Source: CAZXEU01 sp965207385
GTDB lineage: Bacteria > Bacteroidota > Rhodothermia > Rhodothermales > Bin80
Length of the DNA stretch: 64,000 nucleotides
Direction of reading: 5' to 3'
Assembly (NCBI GenBank): GCA_965207385.1
Contig: CBDBLZ010000020.1
Location: forward strand, 309,888-373,887
Under the pieces are notes generated by a model. That model was not told the DNA's origin. It made no database searches and saw only the letters and a program-made list of their open reading frames with translations. Positions within the stretch are counted from its first letter, which is position 1, and every line of letters starts with the position of its first letter. This document shows positions 35,773 to 44,840 of the stretch, one piece after another. The position numbers and the translations under genes are program-made.

Positions 35773-38139
35773 CTAGAAGATCCGGGCCATCCCGTATCCA
35801 AGCGCGAAGGCTTCGCCGGGATGCCACGCCAAATCAAGCCTCAAAAAGCCCAGTATCCCGCTAAGAGACATACCCACTTCGTGGTGCCCCGCCGCAGCCC
35901 TGAGATCCGCCAAGGCCCACGTGCGGGCATGTGCGCCGAAAACCAGAATGCTGTAACCCCTTTCAACCAGCGGCCGCAGCCCGAGTACCTCAAAAGGCAT
36001 CGTGCGGAAATTGTGCTCCCAGAAGAATGCGACGGCGTGCTGGCCCTCGTACGGCCGACCTTGCAATGTGCGCAGCGAGCCGAAAGGCCGCAATCCTGCC
36101 GCCCCGCCCTCCACCAGAAACGACCTCTGCAGGGGCAGCATGCCGGAGCTTGTGCCGGCCAGGAGGCGGACATGCGCCATCGCCGGCAGCAGCCGCCGCC
36201 GTGCGACCGTCTTCAACGCCCACTCTGCAGACAGCTCGTAGCGCCCATAGCTGTAGTCGCTACCGGCCACGCTGTGCTCTGCTGAAACGCGCACGAATTT
36301 CTGTCCGGTCAGCCCTAGAGAGGATTCCGGACCCGAATTGATGACGGCGCCCAGGCGAACAGCCCTGAGCCTGGCCGACCGGATGGCGGGATTGGGCCGC
36401 TGCACGGCGGCATTGCCCAACAGATCGTAGCTGGTGCTCCGGCGCTGGGAAGAGTGGTCTTCGTTGCGAATCGAAGCCGTAATCCGGGCCCTGCCGCCCC
36501 CGACACGAAGCTCCGTCGCTAGACGATAGCCCTCGCTGCGGTAGTAGTCAAAATAGTCCTCGCCGCCCAGCAGCATCTCGATGCTGTTCAGCCCACGAGG
36601 CACCTGCGAGGATTCATGCCGGATGGCCGTACCTTCGCGGTAGCTGCCTGTTAGCCTCACGCTCAGCGGCTTGCGGAAGCTCAGGCGAGCCCTGGTCTCG
36701 TATGACCACCGCTCCGGACCCGACAGCCCATGGCTCCAGCCACCGCTGCCGACGAGCCTTAGATGCTCTCCGGCATCCACCGTGGCTGCTGCGCCGGCGT
36801 GCAGGGCTTCAACCCGGTTGTACCAGACTTTGGGTGCCAGATTAAGCCAATCCGGAAGCCGGTCCCCGCCGGCCTCCCTTCCCTCGGACTCCGAAAAATC
36901 TACACGAGACATGCGCGCCGCCGCTCCCCTGGGCTCAAACGCCTCCAGAATGGAGACGGTCGTATCCGTGCGGGCGTAGGCAAGCTGCTCCGCCGGAAGC
37001 AGGGGCACAGCCAGGCCCTCTCGATGTAGTGCACTGTCTGCCGCTACCGCCGCGGAGTCCACGCGCATATACTCCTCGCTCTCAAACAGGTCCTCCGGGA
37101 CGTCGGCATTCACCTGGTAGTCAGTAAGGCGCGATACCTGCGCAAGGTTCATGGGCGGAAAGCGAAAAAGCCGGCTAATGCTCAACTGCATGGAACCCTC
37201 GAAGCGAAAATCCACGGGAAGCCAGAACTGTCCTCCAAAGGACGAAAACTGCTGCCGGTACGTCACGGACAGAGAGCGAATCGGGTACGGAAAGAGGAAC
37301 GCATCCCCGGGCTGCAGCTCTGCCTCCAAAAGGGCATACTCGTCGCCGTGCACCGACACCCGGCCCCGAAACCCGCTGGTAAGCCGCGTCCTCGGTTCTA
37401 CGGAGATATCGTATACCTCCGTGTCGTCGATCCTGCGCGTTGCCTCGAGACTGAACCGGTAATGGGACAGTGCATCGGGATGGGTAACGCCGATGAGTCG
37501 GTGTCCGGCCACGGAGACATTGTCGTCATACAGGTTGGCCACCGTGCCGGCCGCGGGTATCAGATCATCCCCCAGTTCCGCACCTACTGTCTTCCTGGTG
37601 CCGACAATCTCCTCCCGCATTCCGCGCTCCCGGTCCCAGAATGCATCCGAGACGGACTCGAGAATGAACACGATGCCCGTATCGTTGGAAACCGTATAGC
37701 GGCTGTACGCGACGGCTTCAAAGGTCTCCAGCGCCGCCCGCCACTCCTTCTTGCGCTTGATCACTTCCCGCATGATCTCGATGGCGGGATCCTCCCCGGT
37801 GACGACAATCTCCTGCATGACCATGGCGACCGGAGCCAACTCCACGAGCAGCTCTTCGCCGGATGCGGTCACTACCTCCAGACGTCGCGTGGCATATCCG
37901 ATATGCCGGATCAGCAGGGTGGCGGGCACAGCGTCCAGGTCCAGCTCGAAGCTGCCTGCAGCGTTGGTGATTGTGCCCCTGTACGTGCCCTCTACCTGGA
38001 TGGTGGCGGCGGCGAGGGGCTCCAGCGATCGCTCATCCACGATCCGTCCGCGTATCGGCTGGGCGTTTGCCGTCAGGCTGCCCACGACCCACAGGAACAG
38101 GACCAGCAGTTGCGGTCGAGCCGCCAGGGCGCTCTTCAG
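35773..38139 (-). CDS. DUF5686-type outer-membrane protein (paralogue 2), probable CTG start
   Basis: A second DUF5686-like barrel protein, about 788 residues, clearly homologous to its downstream neighbour along its length (shared VTGEDPA/VTGEDFA, SVSDAFWDRERG/EAVFDSFWDRGRG, GVTHPDALSHYRFS/GPTHPDALVHYHFT). The only ATG/GTG/TTG near the N-terminus is a GTG at 38085, which would cut the signal peptide in half. The in-frame codons upstream spell K-S-A-L-A-A-R-P-Q-L-L-V-L-F-L-W-V-V-G-S and lead into LTANAQ, a textbook signal peptide, beginning at CTG 38139, with GGAG seven bases before it. An earlier CTG at 38145 is a weaker choice. The patatin stop codon is 15 bases upstream in the same frame. 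Confidence 0.8.
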   Translation of the reverse strand: MKSALAARPQLLVLFLWVVGSLTANAQPIRGRIVDERSLEPLAAATIQVEGTYRGTITNAAGSFELDLDAVPATLLIRHIGYATRRLEVVTASGEELLVELAPVAMVMQEIVVTGEDPAIEIMREVIKRKKEWRAALETFEAVAYSRYTVSNDTGIVFILESVSDAFWDRERGMREEIVGTRKTVGAELGDDLIPAAGTVANLYDDNVSVAGHRLIGVTHPDALSHYRFSLEATRRIDDTEVYDISVEPRTRLTSGFRGRVSVHGDEYALLEAELQPGDAFLFPYPIRSLSVTYRQQFSSFGGQFWLPVDFRFEGSMQLSISRLFRFPPMNLAQVSRLTDYQVNADVPEDLFESEEYMRVDSAAVAADSALHREGLAVPLLPAEQLAYARTDTTVSILEAFEPRGAAARMSRVDFSESEGREAGGDRLPDWLNLAPKVWYNRVEALHAGAAATVDAGEHLRLVGSGGWSHGLSGPERWSYETRARLSFRKPLSVRLTGSYREGTAIRHESSQVPRGLNSIEMLLGGEDYFDYYRSEGYRLATELRVGGGRARITASIRNEDHSSQRRSTSYDLLGNAAVQRPNPAIRSARLRAVRLGAVINSGPESSLGLTGQKFVRVSAEHSVAGSDYSYGRYELSAEWALKTVARRRLLPAMAHVRLLAGTSSGMLPLQRSFLVEGGAAGLRPFGSLRTLQGRPYEGQHAVAFFWEHNFRTMPFEVLGLRPLVERGYSILVFGAHARTWALADLRAAAGHHEVGMSLSGILGFLRLDLAWHPGEAFALGYGMARIF

Positions 38140-38154
38140 TTTCAGGCTCCGCCG

Positions 38155-39330
38155 CTATACGGCTGCACGTTCGAGGAATGCGTCGATTTGACCCTGTTGA
38201 CTACGCGCGTCTTCCCATCCCAGTTGCATGATGGTATGCACGTAATCGCGGTTGAACAGCAGCATGCTGAGCCAGTCAGGGCTCCGGGTCTGGTCAGTGC
38301 CAAGTCCCCGGGTGATCAGTCTCAGGGCCCCGCCGCTGGCAAAGTCGTAGTTGGCGGCAAGCTTCGCCAGGTCGACAGACGGTCTGAGAAGCAGCAGGTT
38401 GACGGGCCTGAAGCGGCTTGGCGTGCCCGGGGCGTGGCCCTCCAGGAGCTCGTTGATGGTCTCCAGTGTGGTGGCATCCTGCTCAAGCGCATCCAGAAAG
38501 ATGGCATTCAGCATAATGCCGATGATCTGCGCCAGCGGCGGCGCACCGTCCACGGCCGGCGTGTCCGCCTCCCGCCGGGATCGGCCGTAGCGCGTGGAAA
38601 TGGCCAGAATGCTGGTGGCTCCCAGCTGGATGGCCGGCGCCAGTGGCGTGGTCAGCCGAATGCCCCCGTCGCCGTACCAGGCATCGCCAATGCGCACGGC
38701 GGGGAACAGTACGGGCAGGGATGTCGAGGCCATTACATGGTCAAGCGTAAGCTGCGCGTTGCGTCCGACATGGTTGGGGTGCTTCCAGTCGGAGACTTCG
38801 CGGCCCTGTATCCATGTCACGGTCTGGCCCGTCGTGTAGCTTGTCGTTGTAATGCAGGCTGCCTTCAGCCTCCCTGCATCCACGTTGTCGGCAATGCCCG
38901 AAAGTAATGCCCGATCGGGGTCCATGTGCCGGCTCAGAAAATGCTCCAGCGGCTTCGTATCCAGGAGCGAGCCTCCCGATCCCAGGTGCCGGAAGACGTT
39001 GGCTACGCGGCGAGCTGCCGGAAGCGTTCCCAGAATGCGGTGGTATAGTGACAGGGCCGACTGCGCCGCGAAGACCTGATCGCTCGATATATCCAGCCAG
39101 CACTGCAGCAGGTCTTCGGCCGCCCGGGAAATATGTCCGGGGTGATTGGCCAGGTACGACGTGTTGATGGCGCCCGCAGAAACGCCGCTCAAGATCGGAA
39201 AAGACAATGCCGGCCGGGTCTCCGTAATGTAGCGAAGCACGCCGGCCTGGTATGCCGCGCGCGCACCGCCACCGCCGAGTACAAGGGCCGTTGACCGGTT
39301 CGTTGCGGCGCCATCTACACGCGTTGCCAT
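38155..39330 (-). CDS. Patatin-like phospholipase
   Basis: A 391-residue lipid acyl hydrolase with the catalytic serine-aspartate dyad. The oxyanion segment is GGGGARAAYQAG (about 19-30), the nucleophile elbow GVSAG has S51, and the aspartate is D221 in GDGG. No signal peptide is present, so the enzyme is probably cytoplasmic. Its stop codon is in the same frame as the following outer-membrane protein, 15 bases from that gene's proposed start, so translation is likely coupled. Patatin domains are fused to beta-barrels in type Vd autotransporters, but here the enzyme and barrel are separate proteins and the barrel has its own signal peptide. Confidence 0.9.
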   Translation of the reverse strand: MATRVDGAATNRSTALVLGGGGARAAYQAGVLRYITETRPALSFPILSGVSAGAINTSYLANHPGHISRAAEDLLQCWLDISSDQVFAAQSALSLYHRILGTLPAARRVANVFRHLGSGGSLLDTKPLEHFLSRHMDPDRALLSGIADNVDAGRLKAACITTTSYTTGQTVTWIQGREVSDWKHPNHVGRNAQLTLDHVMASTSLPVLFPAVRIGDAWYGDGGIRLTTPLAPAIQLGATSILAISTRYGRSRREADTPAVDGAPPLAQIIGIMLNAIFLDALEQDATTLETINELLEGHAPGTPSRFRPVNLLLLRPSVDLAKLAANYDFASGGALRLITRGLGTDQTRSPDWLSMLLFNRDYVHTIMQLGWEDARSQQGQIDAFLERAAV

Positions 39331-39407
39331 CTTCGAGCCCTTGTCCAGCTTGCGTTTGACACCCTATAGTACGTTTCCTCTTGAGAATTGGTTGAAATCC
39401 CGGCACC

Positions 39408-40259
39408 TTGGATCACGCAGCTACCTTTGCCCTTGCACTGCAGAGCATGAACGGGGTAGGGCGCGTAACCGCGTCCCGGCTTCTTCATGCATTTCGTACT
39501 TACGAGGCGCTGGCCGGCTATCCCAGGGAACAGGTGCTGCTCCGCATCAAGCGAACGCCAAACGCGAATGCCATCGTAGCGGCGCTGTTCGACAGACCAT
39601 CCATGCAAACCCTGCTATGCACGGCAAGTGAAGAGATCGCCTCCTTGCGGACCAAGGGCATCCACGTTTTGTCGGCCTTTGACGACAACTGGCCTGTTTC
39701 GCTTGACAGCCTTCCGCCGGCCAGCCGACCTCTTCTGCTGTATGCGTACGGGCAAGCCGAAGTGCTGAATTCCGATTTCGTCTCCGTCTACTGCGGAAAC
39801 TCCCGGGAGGCGGATCTTGTCCGCGCGCTGCTCGACAGGATTCTCAGGCGCGGGTATGCCGCCTTGATCACCGATTCCGCCGCCGCATTCCCCTTGCCAT
39901 CCCGCGGCGGAGCCATGGCACTTGTGTTGCCCATGGGCCTTGGCAAGGCTCCCGCCGACATCCGCCCTGTGATGCTCGAAATCGTGCGCCGCGGCGGCCT
40001 GCTGCTGTCTCCGTTTCCGATGCAGCACGGTCCCTATCGTCACGATCAAAGGGAGGCGTCGCTGCTCATGGCCGCGCTGGCTCGCGCCTGCGTGCTGGTT
40101 CGCTGCGCCTCGTCCTTGCCCGCATTGGCCGCCGCAGAGTGGGCCGGGGGCGCTGGCCGGACCGTCTGCGCTATCCAGACCGAGGCGGCTCTGCTGCCAC
40201 GCAACACGACTATGTTAGAGACCGAATCGGACCTGGATACCGTTCTGAGCCAGGCCTGA
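39408..40259 (+). CDS. Divergent DprA-like protein
   Basis: A 283-residue protein that aligns with the layout of DprA (DNA processing protein A): N-terminal helix-hairpin-like NGVGRVTASRLLHAF, then the FDDNWPVSLDSLPPASRPLLLYAYGQ segment that precedes the DprA Rossmann-like fold, then RRGGLLLSPFPMQHGPYRH, corresponding to the region before RNR in DprA. The canonical GSR and SGxAxGID motifs and the RNR motif are degraded (GNSREA and HDQREA instead). DprA loads RecA onto incoming single-stranded DNA in transformation; whether this one can is doubtful. The TTG at 39408 is used because it gives the expected N-terminal helix. It is divergent from the patatin gene. Confidence 0.65.
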   Translation: MDHAATFALALQSMNGVGRVTASRLLHAFRTYEALAGYPREQVLLRIKRTPNANAIVAALFDRPSMQTLLCTASEEIASLRTKGIHVLSAFDDNWPVSLDSLPPASRPLLLYAYGQAEVLNSDFVSVYCGNSREADLVRALLDRILRRGYAALITDSAAAFPLPSRGGAMALVLPMGLGKAPADIRPVMLEIVRRGGLLLSPFPMQHGPYRHDQREASLLMAALARACVLVRCASSLPALAAAEWAGGAGRTVCAIQTEAALLPRNTTMLETESDLDTVLSQA

Positions 40260-40281
40260 AGGCACGCTGTGCGGACGCGGG

Positions 40282-42489
40282 TTACTCGGACCGCAGCTCG
40301 CGCACGATTCGATCCGCCCCGTAGATGTGTTCCAACGCCTCCAGCATGCCCCGCGAATCCACCGACACGGTTCGCGCCGTGCTGTCGGTGTAGAGATACG
40401 TGTTGGGGAGCGATTCGATATTGCCGTCGAAGACCAGGCCCACGATTTCCAGGTCGCTGTTCAGCAGCGGCGAACCCGAATTGCCGCCGGCGATGTCATT
40501 CGTGCTTACCAGGTTAAGCGGAGTGGCCAGGTCGAATGCAGGCGGCGGCTCCTTCCAGCGACCGGGAAGCTGCCACGCCTCGCTCAGTTCCCCGTATGAA
40601 ACGTGGTGATCATACAGGCCATAGAATGTTGTGAAGGCAGGTGCAAGCGTGCCGTTGTAGGCATAGCCGCGTATGGTGCCGTCCGAGATGCGCAGCGTCG
40701 AGTTGGCATCAGGAGGAGCCGCTGACCCGTACAGGGCGAAGCGTGCCAGCACCATCTGGCTGTTCAGAAGCTCCTCGCGATTGACAAAGCTCCGGTCCTG
40801 GTCCTGCGCGGCAAAATACAGTGGGGCCAAGGCGTTAATGACCTCGACTGTGATATCCCCGCTTCCCAGATAGCCCGCACTTAGCAGCTCGGCATAGCCT
40901 GCGGAATCTGCCAGCGCCGTTTCCTCGGCTATGCGCGCGGCGACACTGTCTATCGCCTGTCCCTGCGTAATCCGCGTTACGGTCGGGTCCGTCTCTCCCA
41001 GGGCACTGCTGATCTCCTTCAGCCGAAGCGCTATCAGCCTCTTTTCAACTTCAACCGGGAAGTCCTCCACGCCCAGCGCCTCCTCCCTGATCTCGGCCAG
41101 TTCTTCTTCCGACACGTAACCCCTCCGCCGTAGCGTGTCAAGGTAGTAGCCGTACAGAGCCCGTGTCAGGATGTGCGAACCGATGGCCGTGCCAAAAAAC
41201 ACGAAGGCGCGGGATCTCTGGAATCCGGACCGCTTGGACAGCTGGAGCTCCTGCAGGTCCTGGAAGAGTCCGCCGTAAGCCACCCTTAGGGAATCGACCG
41301 CCTGAATGTCGCGGCGGAGCATGAGCTCGCTCGCGCGGCGACGGAGCATCAGATCCTCGTCTTGCAGTCCCGCTAGCTGACCGGTCTGCGCCTTGAGCGT
41401 ATTGTTGAGCGAAAACAGCGCGTTCTGCAGTGCTGCATCCTGCGCCCCGCCAATGTGCTCGACAAGAACATCCGCTCGGGCCTCCAGGGCCTCGATCCTT
41501 GCGGGAGCCACAAAGTCCCGAACATGCTCCAGTCCGGCTACTGAGCCAAGTCGACTCGTCGATCCCGGAAAGCCCACCGTAAAGACTACTTCCCCCTCCC
41601 TGCTGCCGGATGTACTCCATCGGAAGTAGTTATCTGTCTCAAGCGGCGCACCGTCTTCCGCATATACTCGGAAGAAGGCCATGTCCAGCGCGTAACGCGG
41701 GTAGGTAAAATTGTCAGCGTCTCCGCCAAAGTACCCAAGTTGCTTTTCGGGCGCCATGACCAGGCGGACGTCCTCGTATCGACGGTAGGTATGTGCAGCA
41801 TACCGCCCGCCGTCGTAGTACTCCACCACCTCCACGCGCAGCGTAGAATCCCTGGCCTTGGCGGCCGTGGTCAACTCCTCTTCAATGTCGCTCGCCTTGG
41901 CAGCGCGCGCCCGCACCTGCTCGTTGTCTCCGCGAACGACGCGGCTAGCGGACCGGACCCTGTCGGTTACGTCCTGAATCTCGACGAGCTGGTCAAGGTG
42001 CAGGTCCCCCACCCTGCGTTCGGCGTGCGCGGAGTCGGCGTAATAACCATCGTTGAACAGATCTTCGCCTACGCGGCTCAGTTTCGTGATGCTCTCTCGC
42101 GCACAGTGGTGATTGGTCAATACAAGTCCTCGCCGCGAGACGAACGATGCCGAGCAGAAATCCGAAAACCGCAGCGCGCCAAGTCTCGCGCGCTTAAACC
42201 AGGACGTATCCAGTTGCACGTCGTATTCCTGCACCAAGTAATCGAACGGCGGATCACTGAACGTCCACATCTTGCCGCCATCGAATCGGCCGAGCTCCAC
42301 GTCCGGAACGCTGATGGTCAGGGAGTCCGCCTCTGCACCTTGCGAAGGAAGGCGGACCTCCTCTACCGCGGCAGGGCGCTCAAGGACCAGTGCCACCTCC
42401 CTGGGCGCCGTGCAGCCCGCAAGAGCCAGAATCGAGGCCACCAGGACGCGTCTCGCACGCGCAGTCCGCGGCAACTTTGAGACGACCAC
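40282..42489 (-). CDS. S46-family dipeptidyl peptidase (DPP7/DPP11-like), lipoprotein
   Basis: A periplasmic serine peptidase of about 735 residues that removes dipeptides from peptide N-termini. An N-terminal lipobox (ILALAGC) indicates a lipoprotein. The catalytic region GLVLTNHHC carries the histidine (about residues 121-129), and S671 is in GGNSGSPLL. The GGDADNFTYPRY segment contains the conserved aspartate region, and a long helical insertion lies between. All residues expected for an active enzyme are present. The GTG at 42489 was chosen to place the lipobox at about residue 26; an ATG at 42525 would lengthen the leader. Specificity cannot be stated. Confidence 0.88.
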   Translation of the reverse strand: MVVSKLPRTARARRVLVASILALAGCTAPREVALVLERPAAVEEVRLPSQGAEADSLTISVPDVELGRFDGGKMWTFSDPPFDYLVQEYDVQLDTSWFKRARLGALRFSDFCSASFVSRRGLVLTNHHCARESITKLSRVGEDLFNDGYYADSAHAERRVGDLHLDQLVEIQDVTDRVRSASRVVRGDNEQVRARAAKASDIEEELTTAAKARDSTLRVEVVEYYDGGRYAAHTYRRYEDVRLVMAPEKQLGYFGGDADNFTYPRYALDMAFFRVYAEDGAPLETDNYFRWSTSGSREGEVVFTVGFPGSTSRLGSVAGLEHVRDFVAPARIEALEARADVLVEHIGGAQDAALQNALFSLNNTLKAQTGQLAGLQDEDLMLRRRASELMLRRDIQAVDSLRVAYGGLFQDLQELQLSKRSGFQRSRAFVFFGTAIGSHILTRALYGYYLDTLRRRGYVSEEELAEIREEALGVEDFPVEVEKRLIALRLKEISSALGETDPTVTRITQGQAIDSVAARIAEETALADSAGYAELLSAGYLGSGDITVEVINALAPLYFAAQDQDRSFVNREELLNSQMVLARFALYGSAAPPDANSTLRISDGTIRGYAYNGTLAPAFTTFYGLYDHHVSYGELSEAWQLPGRWKEPPPAFDLATPLNLVSTNDIAGGNSGSPLLNSDLEIVGLVFDGNIESLPNTYLYTDSTARTVSVDSRGMLEALEHIYGADRIVRELRSE

Positions 42490-42971
42490 CCGGGCGTGCC
42501 CGGCCCGAGTCCAGACTCCCTGCATAACCCGATTCGGTCCAGATCCTGTCATAATGATCGAGCGTGCGGCAGGGCTTGCATGGTTGTCTTAACCGGCTGA
42601 ACCCGGAATTTACGTCCCAGCGGCGCAGGAATCTGCCTCCGCAGCATGCCTGCGCGCCGCATGAGCGTGCCCGGGCAGAAGCCTTGCCGGACGATCTGGC
42701 CAGGCTCCGGGGTCAGGCTCGGGCAATTCCGTGCCGTCCGTGGCATGAACGCGGTAGTGTACCCGGATCGGGACGAAGCAGGCGTAAGCGAAGTCGTGCC
42801 GCGGGCCTTGAGGCGGCTCCGCAGGTTAACGGAATTGGGGATGGGCAGGCAACCACGAACTCGCGGCGGCAGCCTTTGCCCGAGGCGCCCGCGAGCAAGC
42901 TGAGGGGTTTGCCAAAGGGAGTGGCGCTCCGTAGCTTGCCTTGCAGCTTCCAGCACAATGCTTTCGAATCC
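42490..42971. other. Gene-free stretch between S46 and M1 peptidase genes
   Basis: A 482-base interval between two divergent genes. The M1 frame stays open upstream to 42564, but the translated product is arginine-rich and lacks any family similarity, so it is treated as non-coding. It probably holds the promoters of both peptidase genes. Confidence 0.5.
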
Positions 42972-44648
42972 ATGAGCACCCGCCACTTTGTCTGCCTCTT
43001 GTCCTTGCTACTTTGCGCGGCCGTGCCCGCATTCCCGGTCCGCGCCCAACCCGCCGAGCCGGGACCTGTGCAAGACGGCTATCCAAAGAACTGGGACGTA
43101 GATGTGCAGCACTACGCCTTCGCATTGCAGCTTAGCGACGACACCGACTCCATTGCGGGGCAGGCTACCGTGGAGGTACGCTTCCTGGCGCCCGGACACT
43201 CCACCCTGAGGCTGGACCTTGTCAAACAGTCGACCGCGCTGGATGACAGGGGAATGGTCGTCGGCCGCGTGCACATGGGCGGCCGCGATTTGGCTTTTCG
43301 GCACGAGGACGACCAGATTTTCATCGATCTGGGGCGTGAAGCGAATGCTCAGGAGCTGGTTCGGCTCACGGTCGAATACCATGGCATTCCAGCCACGGGC
43401 CTGCAGATTGCCCCCACCAAGCACGGTGATCGGTCATTCTTTAGTGACAACTGGTCCTCGCGCGCCAAGAACTGGTTGCCGACAGTCGATCATCCGTACG
43501 ACAAGGCCACCAACGAATTCATGGTGACCGCCCCTAACCACTACCAGGTCATCTCCAATGGCCTGCTCGTGGAAGAGACGGACCTGGGAGGCGGGATGCG
43601 TCTGACGCACTGGAGGAACAGCGTCCCGATTGCGACCTGGCTCTACGTGCTCGGCGTTGCCGAATTCGCCGTTCAGTACGTGGACACCTTCAATGGCAAG
43701 TCCATACAGACATGGGTATACAAGCAGGACCGCGACGCCGGATTCTACGATTTCGCTGTCCCGACCAAGCAGGCACTAGCCTATTTCACGGACCTTATCG
43801 GTCCATTCTCCTACGAAAAGCTCGCCAACATCCAGTCCAACTCGGTAGGTGGCGGCATGGAGGCCGCTACCGCCATTTTCTATGGGGACCGCTCGGTAAC
43901 GGGCACGCGTGACCGGCGCTGGCAACATGTGATCATCCACGAAATCGCCCACCAGTGGTTTGGCAATGCCGTAACCGAGTACGAATGGAACGACCTATGG
44001 CTCAGCGAAGGGTTCGCGACCTACTACACGCTGCTCTTCCGCCTTTATGCCTACGGCAGGGATGACTTCGTGGAGGGGCTGGAGAATGCCCGCGACCGCG
44101 TCTTTGCGTACTACGAGGACGACTATGATTTCCGGATTATCCGGGAGCACCTGCCCGACCTGAATAGCGTTTCCGGCTCTATGATCTACCAGAAGGGCGC
44201 CTGGGTGCTGCACATGCTTCGCTCGCTCGTGGGCGTAGATGCCTACAACGAGGGAGTAAGAAACTACTATGCCGCCTACAAGGACGGCAACGCCTCGACC
44301 AATGATTTCCGCCGCCACATGGAAGAGGCTTCAGGCATGGAATTGGAATGGTTCTTCACGCAGTGGCTTTACCAGGGGGGCGTTGTGTTCCTGGATGGCT
44401 CCTGGCAGTTCGACAGTGCCTCAAGTGAGCTCGCAATCTCCCTGGAGCAGACGCAGCCTACGTACACTTTCCGGATTGCGCCCGCGTTTGACCTCGTCTT
44501 TGAAGATGGTACCAGGGAACGCATGCACGTGGAGCTTGATGGTCATGCGCCCGCCGAGTTCAGTACGAACACTGACAAACCAGTGACGGACGTTATCCCG
44601 GATCCGGACACGGAGCTGCTGGCACGGTGGACGTTCGAAAGGAGGTAG
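42972..44648 (+). CDS. M1-family aminopeptidase, exported
   Basis: A zinc metallopeptidase of 558 residues that removes N-terminal amino acids. The zinc site is H323-E324-x-x-H327 in HEIAHQWFGN, with the third ligand E346 in WLSEGFATYY, the exact HExxHx18E spacing of the family. The exopeptidase motif appears as GGMEAAT rather than GAMEN. A signal peptide (STRHFVCLLSLLLCAAVPAFPVRA) follows the ATG at 42972, chosen over the longer open frame for this reason. It is shorter than full M1 enzymes because the C-terminal domain is reduced. It probably acts in the periplasm with the neighbouring S46 peptidase. Confidence 0.92.
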   Translation: MSTRHFVCLLSLLLCAAVPAFPVRAQPAEPGPVQDGYPKNWDVDVQHYAFALQLSDDTDSIAGQATVEVRFLAPGHSTLRLDLVKQSTALDDRGMVVGRVHMGGRDLAFRHEDDQIFIDLGREANAQELVRLTVEYHGIPATGLQIAPTKHGDRSFFSDNWSSRAKNWLPTVDHPYDKATNEFMVTAPNHYQVISNGLLVEETDLGGGMRLTHWRNSVPIATWLYVLGVAEFAVQYVDTFNGKSIQTWVYKQDRDAGFYDFAVPTKQALAYFTDLIGPFSYEKLANIQSNSVGGGMEAATAIFYGDRSVTGTRDRRWQHVIIHEIAHQWFGNAVTEYEWNDLWLSEGFATYYTLLFRLYAYGRDDFVEGLENARDRVFAYYEDDYDFRIIREHLPDLNSVSGSMIYQKGAWVLHMLRSLVGVDAYNEGVRNYYAAYKDGNASTNDFRRHMEEASGMELEWFFTQWLYQGGVVFLDGSWQFDSASSELAISLEQTQPTYTFRIAPAFDLVFEDGTRERMHVELDGHAPAEFSTNTDKPVTDVIPDPDTELLARWTFERR

Positions 44649-44840
44649 GTATGCATAACCGGCACACTCAGCAACCAGATGCGGATCCCGGCAACAAAGC
44701 CTGCCTGCCTTCCGCGTAAGACGCGGCACAATTGCAGAGATGCGACGCCTTTTGATTTAAAGGAGCCGCTCTCTGTAGCGGTACACGACCTATCCCGAGC
44801 GCCAGAGCCCCGGACCACCCTTTCTCCCTAGCCTGCAACA

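Noticed and set aside
42564..42971. N-terminal extension of the M1 peptidase frame by 136 codons
   Set aside because: The extension is arginine-rich and unlike the family, and would bury the signal peptide that follows the ATG at 42972.
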